Shown piece after piece: positions 52,868 through 62,100 of a stretch of DNA of 64,000 nucleotides. Below the pieces are notes generated by a model. The model was not told the origin of the DNA. It saw only the letters and a list, made by a program, of their open reading frames with translations, and made no database searches. Within the stretch, counting starts at the first letter, position 1, and the number at the start of each line of letters is the position of its first letter. The DNA comes from CAIKMD01 sp035552195. Its GTDB lineage: Bacteria; Pseudomonadota; Alphaproteobacteria; ATCC43930; CGMCC-115725. Position numbers and translations under genes: made by a program. The DNA is taken from positions 62,001 to 126,000 of the forward strand of contig DASZLU010000026.1 of the NCBI GenBank assembly GCA_035552195.1, given 5' to 3'.

Positions 52868-53201
52868 GGTGAACCTCCGTTCGCGCTTTGGTGCGTCGCG
52901 GTTTGGTTCGGGCCTTTCAGGCGATGCTTCTGGAGGCGGCAATCCGCGTTGCGGAATTGGTGCGCCCCTAATCGCCCCAATCGACCCAACCTAAACCGAT
53001 TGCCTGAGCTTCAAATTCGCTCCAAGCCGACGAAAAACATTACCATTATCGAGCTACGGCGACAACAACCAGAATAAATGGCATTCTAGCGGTACTTGCG
53101 GAAACGGGCCCGCCCGGCTTGTCCGGAAGACACCGGCGAAGCCGGCTATTGACGCGGCTGTTGCCGTGCCGGAACATGATTTTAGAATTGGAGGGACTGC
53201 G
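52868..53201. other. 334-bp divergent gap between the acidic protein gene and a small plus-strand gene
   Basis: The gap holds the ribosome sites and presumably the promoters of two divergent genes. The right part includes a short GC-rich hairpin (CCGGC-GAA-GCCGG, about 53131-53143) and an AT-rich stretch near 53036-53085. I see no gene, no tRNA and no clear promoter boxes. Confidence 0.5.
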
Positions 53202-53465
53202 ATGTCGGATCCTGAGGCCGCTGAATCGAACGTCGTTATCGCATATTTCAATGAAACCTGGTGGTTGGTCCAGGGAGAGAGCCATCTTCAGGATATGCTG
53301 GCGGCCAGGGAGTCGCCCGACCTGCCGATTGCGATCGTGACTTGCACCATCTGGTCGGAGGTGATGCAGCTTTGGGACGACCCCGAGTTCGGCAAGATGC
53401 CATGGGCAATCAATCCGAAGATCATCGAGCGCATTAAGACGCGCGAGCGAACGACGGTAACTTGA
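53202..53465 (+). CDS. small protein of unknown function
   Basis: An 87-residue protein starting at the ATG at 53202 after a GGAGGG ribosome site. It is compact and mixed in composition (VVIAYFNETWWLVQGESHLQ, IVTCTIWSEVMQLWDDPEFG), with five Trp residues and no signal or membrane segment. It is the first plus-strand gene after the vgrG/acidic-protein block and precedes tssK by about 120 bp. I recognise no family. The good ribosome site and Trp-rich non-random sequence support a real gene. Confidence 0.6.
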   Translation: MSDPEAAESNVVIAYFNETWWLVQGESHLQDMLAARESPDLPIAIVTCTIWSEVMQLWDDPEFGKMPWAINPKIIERIKTRERTTVT

Positions 53466-53585
53466 TAATTCGGCGTCCTTTTTTGCCGATTGTATTTCCA
53501 GCCTTTTGCTGGTACGAGCGCATGACGTGAATCTCGCCGCGTTCCGGGTGAGGCCGGCGCCACCCGCAGCGTCATGGATCGTCCG

Positions 53586-54923
53586 ATGTCATGGAACAAT
53601 AAGGTCGTTTGGTCGGAAGGCCTATTCCTACGGCCGCAGCACTTCCAACAATCCGACCGTTATTTCGAAAAGCTGATCCGCAGCCGCGTCGGGGCGTTGC
53701 GACCCTATCCCTGGGGCATCACCGAGTTGAAGCTCAATGTCGAGATGCTGGCGCTCGGCAAATTCGCGATCGATGAGGCGCGCGGTGTGCTGGAGGACGG
53801 CACCCCGTTCAGCGTACCGGAAGACGCCGACCATCCGCCGCCGCTGGATGTGCCGGACAACACCCGCAACAGCATTGTTTACCTTGCCCTGCCTGGCTAC
53901 CAGCCCGGCGCGCTCGAAGCTGTCCCTGCCGGCGCGACGGAAAGCGTCGCGCGGCACGCGATCCACGAGCAGGAGATCAACGACACGATCGCGCTCGGCC
54001 GCGCCAATGTCGGCATCGAAGTCGGCAAACTGCGCTTCCGCTTGGTCCTCGAAGGGGCCGACCGGGCCGGCCTTATCTGCCTCGGAGTCGGTCGCATCGC
54101 CGAGATCCGTGCGGACAAGCAGATCGTACTTGATGAAAGCTTCATACCGCCAACCCTCGATTGCGCGGCGACGAAGAACCTTGCCGGGTTCGTCGCCGAG
54201 ATTCAGGGGCTGCTCCATCATCGGGGCGAAGCGCTGGGGGGAAGGGTGACCGATTCCGGCACGAGCGGGGCCGCCGAAATTGCCGATTTCATGCTATTGC
54301 AGGCGGTCAACCGCTACGAGCCGCTGTTCACCCATCTGGTCGGGTCGCGGTATGTGCACCCGGAGGCCTTTTATGGGGTCGCGGTACAGCTTGCCGGCGA
54401 ATTGGCGACCTTCACGACACCCAACAAGCGTCCGACCCCGTTTCCGCATTATCGGCACGATGACCTGGCGGCGACCTTCCAGCCGGTGATGCGGAGCATC
54501 CGCCAGTCGCTCAGCGCTGTGCTCGAGCAAACCGCTGTGCCGATCCCGCTGCAGGAGCGGCGCTACGGCGTGCATGTTGCGCAGATTATCGACAAAACGC
54601 TGCTGACGAGCGCGGCCTTCATCCTCGCGGTTAAGGCCGACATGGAGGCCGAAAGGCTGCGTCGGTTCTTTCCGGCTCAAGTCAAGCTCGGCCCGGTCGA
54701 GAATATCCGCGAGTTGGTCAACAGCGCGTTGCCAGGCATCGGGTTGCGCGCATTGCCTGTGGCGCCGCGCCAGATTCCCTATTACGTCGGCAAATCCTAT
54801 TTCGAGCTCGACCGCAATAGTCCGCATTGGAAGGCGATGCAGACGTCGGGTGGGCTCGCGATTTTCCCCGGAGCCGAGTTTCCCGGCCTGGAAATGGAGC
54901 TCTGGGCAATCCGCGGCCAGTAG
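53586..54923 (+). CDS. tssK: T6SS baseplate-to-membrane-complex adaptor TssK (ImpJ/VasE)
   Basis: TssK trimers attach the baseplate to the TssJLM membrane complex. The 445-residue product begins MSWNNKVVWSEGLFLRPQHF, the canonical TssK start, which is why 53586 is chosen. An in-frame ATG at 53574 would add four residues. Other family stretches are VGALRPYPWGITELKLNVEM, LQAVNRYEPLFTHLVGSRYV, YVHPEAFYGVAVQLAGELAT and the C-terminal IPYYVGKSYFELDRNSPHWK. The last part is the head domain that binds the TssM/TssL cytoplasmic parts. Confidence 0.94.
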   Translation: MSWNNKVVWSEGLFLRPQHFQQSDRYFEKLIRSRVGALRPYPWGITELKLNVEMLALGKFAIDEARGVLEDGTPFSVPEDADHPPPLDVPDNTRNSIVYLALPGYQPGALEAVPAGATESVARHAIHEQEINDTIALGRANVGIEVGKLRFRLVLEGADRAGLICLGVGRIAEIRADKQIVLDESFIPPTLDCAATKNLAGFVAEIQGLLHHRGEALGGRVTDSGTSGAAEIADFMLLQAVNRYEPLFTHLVGSRYVHPEAFYGVAVQLAGELATFTTPNKRPTPFPHYRHDDLAATFQPVMRSIRQSLSAVLEQTAVPIPLQERRYGVHVAQIIDKTLLTSAAFILAVKADMEAERLRRFFPAQVKLGPVENIRELVNSALPGIGLRALPVAPRQIPYYVGKSYFELDRNSPHWKAMQTSGGLAIFPGAEFPGLEMELWAIRGQ

Positions 54924-55033
54924 GCTCGGCCCGGAACGCCGCCGACCAAGCCGGCGCGCTGAAGGGTGGTTCCGATTGTCAGTCTCGGGAGCCACGTGAT
55001 ACAGTCGGCATGCTGACCGACTGAGCGCGGCAA

Positions 55034-55636
55034 ATGAACAGGTTGGCGGGCGTGCCTAATCCTAAGCTCAAAATAAAAGAGGCGACGGCGCAAGAGATTT
55101 GCGCTGTGTTCGAGCTATCGAGCGATGCGCGGCCGCATCTCGATCCGAAGATCGCGCCTCTTCCTTTCCTCGATCTCCTCGAGGCCAACGAGCTGTACGC
55201 CGATGCGCTGCAATTCTTGGCGCGGGCCTTGCCAAAGCGCGAGGCGGTGTGGTGGTCGGCGACCTGTGCGCGCGAACTGGGCCCTGACGCGAAACGGCCG
55301 GAGCTGGGCGCAGGGCTCGACGCCGCCGAAGCCTGGGTCTACCGGCCGACCGAGGACAACCGGCGCGGGGCCGAGAAAGCGGCTGCCGCGATCAAGGGAT
55401 CGCATCCGACGAAGTGGACGGCGATGGCGGCGTTCTGGAGCGGAGGTAGCATGGCCCCGCCTGACAAGCCGGAGGTCAAACCGCCGGAAGAATTCACCGG
55501 GAAGGCGGTCGCCGGGGCAGTGATGATGGCCGCGGCGCTCGATCCGCAGCAGGTCACGGCCCGCAATAAAAAATTCATCGCCGCGGGACGGGACATCGCC
55601 GCTGGCGGCACCGGCCGTGCGCTGGTCAAGAGCTAA
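55034..55636 (+). CDS. conserved T6SS-locus accessory protein (DUF6931-like)
   Basis: The 200-residue protein sits between tssK and the FHA gene. It has EATAQEICAVFELSSDARPH, FLDLLEANELYADALQFLAR, then LPKREAVWWSATCARELGP and AEAWVYRPTEDNRRGAEKAA. From memory this pattern (A...LPRREAVWWA..C.R) occurs in small proteins of T6SS loci grouped as DUF6931, but I cannot run a search. It is soluble and helical with no signal peptide. The 21-bp gap to the FHA gene suggests co-expression. The role is unknown. Confidence 0.6.
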   Translation: MNRLAGVPNPKLKIKEATAQEICAVFELSSDARPHLDPKIAPLPFLDLLEANELYADALQFLARALPKREAVWWSATCARELGPDAKRPELGAGLDAAEAWVYRPTEDNRRGAEKAAAAIKGSHPTKWTAMAAFWSGGSMAPPDKPEVKPPEEFTGKAVAGAVMMAAALDPQQVTARNKKFIAAGRDIAAGGTGRALVKS

Positions 55637-55657
55637 GCGGATCGTCCGCGCGCGACA

Positions 55658-57061
55658 ATGCCACTTGTCCTCAATATAGAAACCGTTGATCCCGCTCTGG
55701 GCCAGCAAGCGCCGCGGCGGGTTGAGGTCGTGACGCGCCTGACGATCGGCCGCGGCGCCGACAATGACATCGTCCTCCCCGATCCGCAGCGGTACTTGTC
55801 GAAGACCCACTGCATCATTGAATTCAATGGAGAGGGTGGAACGATCATCGATTCGAGCACCAACGGCGTGTTCCTTGACGACAGCTCGGATCGGCTGCCC
55901 CGCAATGTGCCGCTGCCGCTTCCCGAAGGAAGCGTGTTGCGCTTCGGCGGCTACCAGATCAGCGTCGTCGCGGTCGCGCCTGCCGCGATGGCCGCATCGG
56001 CCGAGCCTCCCCGTCCGAGCCGCGTCACCCCCATTCCGCCGTCACCCCATGACGAACTCTTCGGCGATCCACTCGAAGGGTCGCCTTTGAGCGGTGACGC
56101 TGACCAATTGTCCCCTCGGCACGCGGCGCCCTTCGACTTCGGTCCGTCCGGCAATGACCGTGCCGCGCCCATGCTGCCCGACGATATCGATGATATTTTT
56201 AAAAGCGAGCCGTCGCCGCCGCCGGCATGGCCCGCGGCAGCGCAGGAAGATCACGTCCCATCCGCCCAGGTCTTCTTTACGCCGCCCAAACTGGCGTCCA
56301 GCCTCATTCCGGATGATTGGGATGAATCCGAATTCGCCGCGGCGGCGGCACCGAAAGCGCCGGCGCGGAAATTGTTGCCCGAGCCGCCCGTGGGAGAGCC
56401 GCTACCCGCGCGCGAGGCCGCGCGTCCAGCGGTAATGCCTGCGGCGGCGCCGACACCCCAGAGGAGCGAAAGCGCCGGAGATGGCGCCGCTGTCGCGAGT
56501 TTCCTCGCCGCGGTGGGGCTCGGCGACGTGACGCTCAGCGACGCGGAAAAGCTCCGTTTGATGCGACAGGTCGGCGACCTCTTGGGAACGATGATCCAGG
56601 GGTTGATCGAAATCCTCGCCGCGCGTGCGAGCACCAAGCAGGAGTTCCGTATCGAACGCACCATGATCGGGGCGCTCCGCAACAACCCGCTCAAGTTTTC
56701 GGGAAATGTCGAGGAGGCGCTTCGCGTGATGCTGCTGGGTAATGCCCAGGGCTTCCTGCCGGCAAAAGAGGCGGTCGAGGAAGCGTTGGGCGATATCAAG
56801 AGCCATCAGCTCGCGATGCTCGCCGGGATGCAAGTGACGCTCGCTCGGGTGATCGGCCGTTTCGATCCCGACAAGCTCGAGAAGCGACTTGAGCAGAAGT
56901 CATTGATCGAAGGGATTCTTCCGGCAGCGCGCAAAGCCCGTTACTGGGAGCTCTTCAGATCGCTCTATAAGGAAATCGGCAACGAGCTCGAGGAAGATTT
57001 TCAAAAGGCGTTCGGGGCCGATTTCGCGCGCGCCTATCGCGATCAGATCGATCGTCTTTAG
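55658..57061 (+). CDS. tagH: T6SS FHA-domain protein TagH/Fha (ImpI)
   Basis: Fha reads phospho-threonine marks and controls T6SS assembly. The 467-residue product has an N-terminal FHA domain (about residues 25-100) with the phosphopeptide-binding residues visible: LTIGRGADNDIVLPDPQ, YLSKTHCIIEF, and DSSTNGVFLDD (GR, S..H and NG). A long Pro/Ala-rich linker (residues about 110-285) leads to a C-terminal TagH domain with GDLLGTMIQGLIEILAARAS, NNPLKFSGNVEEALRVMLLG and LEKRLEQKSLIEGILPAARK. The kinase and phosphatase upstream are its likely partners. Confidence 0.93.
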   Translation: MPLVLNIETVDPALGQQAPRRVEVVTRLTIGRGADNDIVLPDPQRYLSKTHCIIEFNGEGGTIIDSSTNGVFLDDSSDRLPRNVPLPLPEGSVLRFGGYQISVVAVAPAAMAASAEPPRPSRVTPIPPSPHDELFGDPLEGSPLSGDADQLSPRHAAPFDFGPSGNDRAAPMLPDDIDDIFKSEPSPPPAWPAAAQEDHVPSAQVFFTPPKLASSLIPDDWDESEFAAAAAPKAPARKLLPEPPVGEPLPAREAARPAVMPAAAPTPQRSESAGDGAAVASFLAAVGLGDVTLSDAEKLRLMRQVGDLLGTMIQGLIEILAARASTKQEFRIERTMIGALRNNPLKFSGNVEEALRVMLLGNAQGFLPAKEAVEEALGDIKSHQLAMLAGMQVTLARVIGRFDPDKLEKRLEQKSLIEGILPAARKARYWELFRSLYKEIGNELEEDFQKAFGADFARAYRDQIDRL

Positions 57062-57193
57062 GAGCGCGCATCGGCGAGAGCCGTGGGAGAGGCATAAAGT
57101 TTTACATTGTTGCGCCGGGAGGGACGATCTAGCAGTACCCGATCCTAGGCGTTTGCGGCATACTCGGCGCGGTCGATCGGGGGGTGGAATACT

Positions 57194-57670
57194 GTGAGTA
57201 TCAAGAATGCTATTCGATGCGCGATGTCGCTGGGCTTCACGCTCTTCCTTAGTGCGTGCGGCGGTCCTGGTGCCCCGCCACCGACCGTCGTCGAGCTGAC
57301 ATTCGTCGCGGCACCCGACATCAATCCAAATCCCGCTGGGCGCCCGCAGCCGGTTTTCGTGCGCTACTACCAGTTGGCGGCGACGAGCGCGTTCGACAGT
57401 GCCGACTATTTCCAGCTCCACGACAAAGAGAGTGCCCTCCTCGGCGCCAGCTTGCTGGACCGTCAGGAATTGCCGCTCACACCCGGCACATCGCAGACGA
57501 TTTCGATCACGGCGAAGCCTGGCACCACGGCGATCGGCATCGCCGCCGGTTATCGCGATATCGACCGGGCGCAATGGCGCGCCGAGGCTCCCGTCGCTGC
57601 CGGCAAGACCACCAAACTCAAGGTCCAATTGAGCAAGCTGAGCGTATCGGTCGCGCCGGATAAGCAGTAG
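57194..57670 (+). CDS. tssJ: T6SS outer-membrane lipoprotein TssJ (SciN)
   Basis: TssJ is an outer-membrane lipoprotein that caps the TssM periplasmic arm. The 158-residue product starts with GTG at 57194 and has a lipoprotein signal with lipobox LSAC, so Cys22 is the lipidated residue. After a Gly/Pro linker the transthyretin-like body has VVELTFVAAPDINPNPAGRP, PVFVRYYQLAATSAFDSADY and LPLTPGTSQTISITAKPGTT, and AAGYRDIDRAQWRAEAPV is the family signature. It lies between the FHA gene and tssL, as in many loci. Confidence 0.92.
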   Translation: MSIKNAIRCAMSLGFTLFLSACGGPGAPPPTVVELTFVAAPDINPNPAGRPQPVFVRYYQLAATSAFDSADYFQLHDKESALLGASLLDRQELPLTPGTSQTISITAKPGTTAIGIAAGYRDIDRAQWRAEAPVAAGKTTKLKVQLSKLSVSVAPDKQ

Positions 57671-57737
57671 CAGTTCGTTTCGGGCGAGGGGGGCGCGTCC
57701 CGCGTCCTTCAGGCTCCAGGATTAAGGTAGCGGACGA

Positions 57738-59090
57738 ATGTCCATCGATGATCCCTTTGGAGAGCCTCCGGAGTCGGAGCGCACCGTCATTCGTCCCAAC
57801 CCCGGCGGCCGCCAGCCGGCGGAAGTTGCGCCGGCAATGGCCGAGGCCATGCCGATGCCTGCGGGCGTTGCGCCGACGCCGGTCGCATCGCCGCAGCGCC
57901 CGATGGCGCTCGTGGCGATCAAAAATCTCAATCCCCTCGTGAACGCGGCGCTGCCGCTTCTCGATCTCGCCGTACAGTTCAAAAATCGCGCGGTCCACAA
58001 TAACATCGAGAGCTTGCGCGATCGTGTCGTCGCCGAAATCAACGCATTCGAGCGAAAGATCACGCCTTTGGGCCTCGCGCCGCAGACGCTGCGTGCAGCG
58101 CGCTACACGCTTTGTGCCACCATCGACGATATCGTTCTCAACACACCCTGGGGCAGCCGCAGCGTCTGGACCCAGCGGAGCATGGTCGCGACCTTTCATA
58201 ACGAGGTCGTCGGCGGCGATCGCTTCTGGGACCTGCTCAATCAGCTGAAGCGTGATGCCGCCGTCAATCTCGATCTTCTCGAACTGCTCTATTTCTGCAT
58301 CACCCTCGGCTTTGAAGGAAAATACCGCGTCATCCCGCGCGGTGCGTCCGAGCTCGTCCTGGTGCGTGAGGACCTCTATCGGCTCATCCGCAATAATCGT
58401 GGCGAATTTGAACGCAGCCTTTCGCCGCATTGGCAGGGGGTGGGGGCCCGGTTTGCCGGCGTCCACCAGCGCATCCCCAATTGGCTCGTTGGCCTCATCG
58501 GCGTTGGCGTACTGGCGGTCTTCTACGTCCTCTTCACTTTTCTTTTAAGCGGACGGTCCGACGCCGCATACGAAGCCCTTAATGCTATGCCGCCGACGAC
58601 GCCCGTTACGCTGGCGCGCGCGGCACCGGCTTTGCCGCCACCGCCGCCACCGCCGGAAGAGCAAGGCATTCGCAAATTCCTCGCGCCTGAAATCCAGCAG
58701 GGCCTCGTCACCGTTCGTGAGGATGCGCAGACCGTGGTCGTCAATATCCGGTCATCCGGCATGTTTTCCTCGGGAAGCGCCGATGTGGTGCCGGCCTTTT
58801 TGCCGCTGCTCCAGCGTATCGGCGAGGCCTTAAACGGCGAGGCGGGCGCGGTACAGGTCATCGGCCATACCGACAATCAGCGGATCCGGTCGCTCAAGTT
58901 TCCATCGAATTTCGAACTCTCTTTGGCGCGCGCAAGGGCGGTGCTCGCCGTGATCAAGCAAAAAGTCACCGATGGATCTCGGCTCACGGCCGATGGTCGC
59001 GCCGACAGCGAGCCGATTGCGTCGAATGCAACGCCGGAGGGCCGCGAGCAGAACCGCCGTATCGAAGTGGTTCTGACGCGAGCGTCCTGA
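57738..59090 (+). CDS. tssL: T6SS inner-membrane protein TssL with C-terminal OmpA-type peptidoglycan-binding domain
   Basis: TssL (DotU/ImpK) is part of the TssJLM membrane complex. The 450-residue product has a short tail with ERTVIRPNPGGR (Thr16), a DotU cytoplasmic domain (AALPLLDLAVQFKNRAVHNN, then YTLCATIDDIVLNTPWGSRS, LLELLYFCITLGFEGKYRV). One membrane helix follows (WLVGLIGVGVLAVFYVLFTF). A periplasmic OmpA-type domain ends the chain (GSADVVPAFLPLLQRIGEAL, QVIGHTDNQRIRSLKFPSNF, then NRRIEVVLTRAS). This extended form anchors the system to peptidoglycan. Thr16 sits in a segment that resembles known TssL phospho-threonine sites. Confidence 0.94.
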   Translation: MSIDDPFGEPPESERTVIRPNPGGRQPAEVAPAMAEAMPMPAGVAPTPVASPQRPMALVAIKNLNPLVNAALPLLDLAVQFKNRAVHNNIESLRDRVVAEINAFERKITPLGLAPQTLRAARYTLCATIDDIVLNTPWGSRSVWTQRSMVATFHNEVVGGDRFWDLLNQLKRDAAVNLDLLELLYFCITLGFEGKYRVIPRGASELVLVREDLYRLIRNNRGEFERSLSPHWQGVGARFAGVHQRIPNWLVGLIGVGVLAVFYVLFTFLLSGRSDAAYEALNAMPPTTPVTLARAAPALPPPPPPPEEQGIRKFLAPEIQQGLVTVREDAQTVVVNIRSSGMFSSGSADVVPAFLPLLQRIGEALNGEAGAVQVIGHTDNQRIRSLKFPSNFELSLARARAVLAVIKQKVTDGSRLTADGRADSEPIASNATPEGREQNRRIEVVLTRAS

Positions 59091-59132
59091 GGTGATCAAA
59101 AGCGCGCGCGGGCGGATGGGAGTGGAGCCCAG

Positions 59133-62100
59133 ATGAAGCGGATTTTCGGAACGATCAAAGGCCTGCTTTTCTCGCGCTTTGTGCTCTACATCGTGGGGAT
59201 GTTGGTCGCGGCGCTGCTGATTTGGTTCATCGGGCCGCTGATCGGCTTTGGCGATTCGACGCCGCTCGGAGGCGTGCTCCAGCGAACGCTTGCGATCACC
59301 CTGATCCCGGCCATCTGGGGGGCGGGCGCGAGCTTCAGCAACGTCCGTTACGCGCGGACCAATCGCCAGCTGCAGGAAGACCTAACCCAACAGCCGGCAG
59401 CGCAGGCAAAGGCGGCCGGGGCCGAAGAGACTTCGGAGCTGGGCGGTCGGCTAAAAGAGGCGCTCGACCTTCTGAAGAAGACCAAGGTGCGCAGGACGTG
59501 GGGCAGCGGATGGCTCTACGAACTGCCTTGGTACATTTTCATCGGCCCGCCCGGTTCGGGCAAGACCACGGCGCTCACCCATTCAGGCCTCAACTTCCCG
59601 CTCGCCGCGCAGATCGGCCAGAACGCGGTGAAAGGCGTCGGCGGGACGCGCAGCTGCGACTGGTGGTTTACCGACGACGCGGTGTTGATCGATACCGCGG
59701 GACGCTACACGACTCAGGACAGCAACGCGGAGGCCGATGCCGGCGCCTGGAACGGCTTTCTCAAGCTTCTGAAGAAATATCGCAAGCGCCAGCCGGTGAA
59801 TGGCGCGATCGTCGCCATCGGTATTTCCGATTTGCTCAATGCGAGCGAAGCACAGCGCAGCGAGGATGCGAAGAAGATACGGTCGCGTCTTGCCGAGCTC
59901 TATGCCGAGCTGGGTGTGCAATTTCCGGTCTACGTGCTTTTCACCAAGGCCGATCTCATCGCGGGCTTCATTGAATTTTTCGACGATCTCGGCAAGGACG
60001 GTCGCGAACAGGTCTGGGGCATGACATTTCCGCTCGGCGCGCAGCCCGACGCCGGCAACGTCGTCGAGGGCTACGGCGCCGAATTCGATGGGCTGGTCGG
60101 GCGACTGAGCGATCGCTTGGCCGAGCGGCTCCAGCAAGAAGCCGATATCCAGCGCCGCGCGACGATTTTCGGCTTCCCGCAGCAAGTCGCGGGTCTCAAG
60201 GACATCACCGCGTCGTTTTTGGCCGAAGTGTTCGAGCCCAATCGATACCAGAAGCCGGCGCGGCTGCGCGGTGTCTATTTCACGAGCGGCACCCAGTTGG
60301 GCGCGCCGATCGATCGGCTCATGGGAGCGATGGCGGCGAATTTCGGGATTTCGCGTCGTCAGATCGCCGCCTTCAGCGGGACGGGTCGCACCTATTTCCT
60401 CACCCGACTCTTGCGCGAGGTCATTTTCGGCGAGGCAAATCTCGTCAGCGCCGATGCCAAGGTGGAGAAGCGCGCGCGCCTGATCCATTACGGCGTGATC
60501 GGCGGTACGGCGCTCGTGAGTTTGCTGGTGCTGACCGGTTGGATTTTCGCTTATTTCAACAACGCATCGACGATCGCGAAGATCGATCAGCAGATCGCGT
60601 CCTACAACGATCTCGCCAGGACTGTGCAGGTGGATCGCGTCGCGGATGCGAGCCTGCAACCGATCTTGCCGCTTCTTGCCATTGCGCGCGATATGCCCGG
60701 CGGCTACGCCGAACGCAATCAGACGTCACCCCTGCTTGAGGATTTGGGCCTCTATCAAGGCAACAAGCTCGGCTCACAAGCGACCGCCGTCTATCGACGC
60801 GATCTCAACCGCCTGTTGCTGCCGCGCATGCTCGTCCGGCTCGAGCAGCAGCTCGCACAGAACCAGTCGCGCCCCGATTTCCTTTACGAAGCGCTCAAGG
60901 TTTATCTCATGCTCGGGGCGCAGGGAAAACTCGATAAGTCGCTCGTCAAACGCTGGATGACGCTCGATTGGACGCTTATCTTTCCGGGCCCCGAGAACGA
61001 TGCCAACCGTAACGCGCTTGCCGGCCATCTCGACGCGCTGCTCGAGAGGCCGCTGACGCCAATTCCGCTCGATGCCAATCTCGTCGAAAAGACGCGCGCA
61101 ATCTTACAGCGCCTTCCGATTGCAGAGCGGGTTTACAGCCTGATCAAAACCCATCCTACGATCACGGCGCTGCCGGAATGGCGTATCGCCGATCACGCGG
61201 GGCCGGCGGCGGCGCGCGGTCTCGTGCTGCGTTCGGGCAAGCCGTTGAGCGAAGGGGTCGCGGGGCTTTATACGCATGACGGCTATTATTTCGCCTTCAA
61301 GCCGCTCCTGCCGCAGGCGGCAACCGAGATCGCGCGCGAAACGTGGGTGCTCGGGCTCGAGACCAAGGTCGCCGACGATCCCGCCTCGATAGCGCGGCTT
61401 AAGAACGATGTGACCAGCCTCTACCTCGAAGATTTCGCGGCGCAGTGGGACCGCCTGCTCTCGGATATATCAATCCCGCCTTTCGCCGGGCCGGCGCAGG
61501 CGGCGCAGATCCTCAACGTGTTGTCGGCACCCGATTCGCCTTTGCGCACGGTGCTGATCAATGCCGCCAACGAAACCTGGCTCTCGCACGTGCCGGAGCA
61601 GCCGCTAATCACGTCCGCCTCTCCCAATGCCCTGAGCGCCGCAGCGGCCGCTGCGGCACAGCAAGCGGCAACGCAAGCCGCGCAGCAAGCCGCCAGCCGA
61701 GCCTCGCAGAGAACGCCGCAGATTGCGGGTGGTGCAGGCGGCAGCCTTGCGGAACAGCAACTCGCCTCTGTCGTCGGAACACAGGGGGTCGCAAACACCG
61801 ATCCGGCGGGGCCGTTCACCGATCAACGCTTTAAGGCATTGCACGAACTCGTTGCCGGCGACGGCCATAGCGCGCCGCCGATCGACGGCGCAATCGCCGA
61901 CCTCAACGATATGTATACGGCGGTCAATCGCGCGGGCCCGACGGGCGACACCGCGCATGCATTGGTGGACGCCGGCGGTATGCAGAAGATACAAGCCGAT
62001 GCCGCGCGGCAGCCTGACCCGCTGAAATCAGTGATGACTCAGGCCATCGGTCAAGTTGCGTCGCTCAACGCCGGCGATATGCGCTCGCAATTGAACGCTC

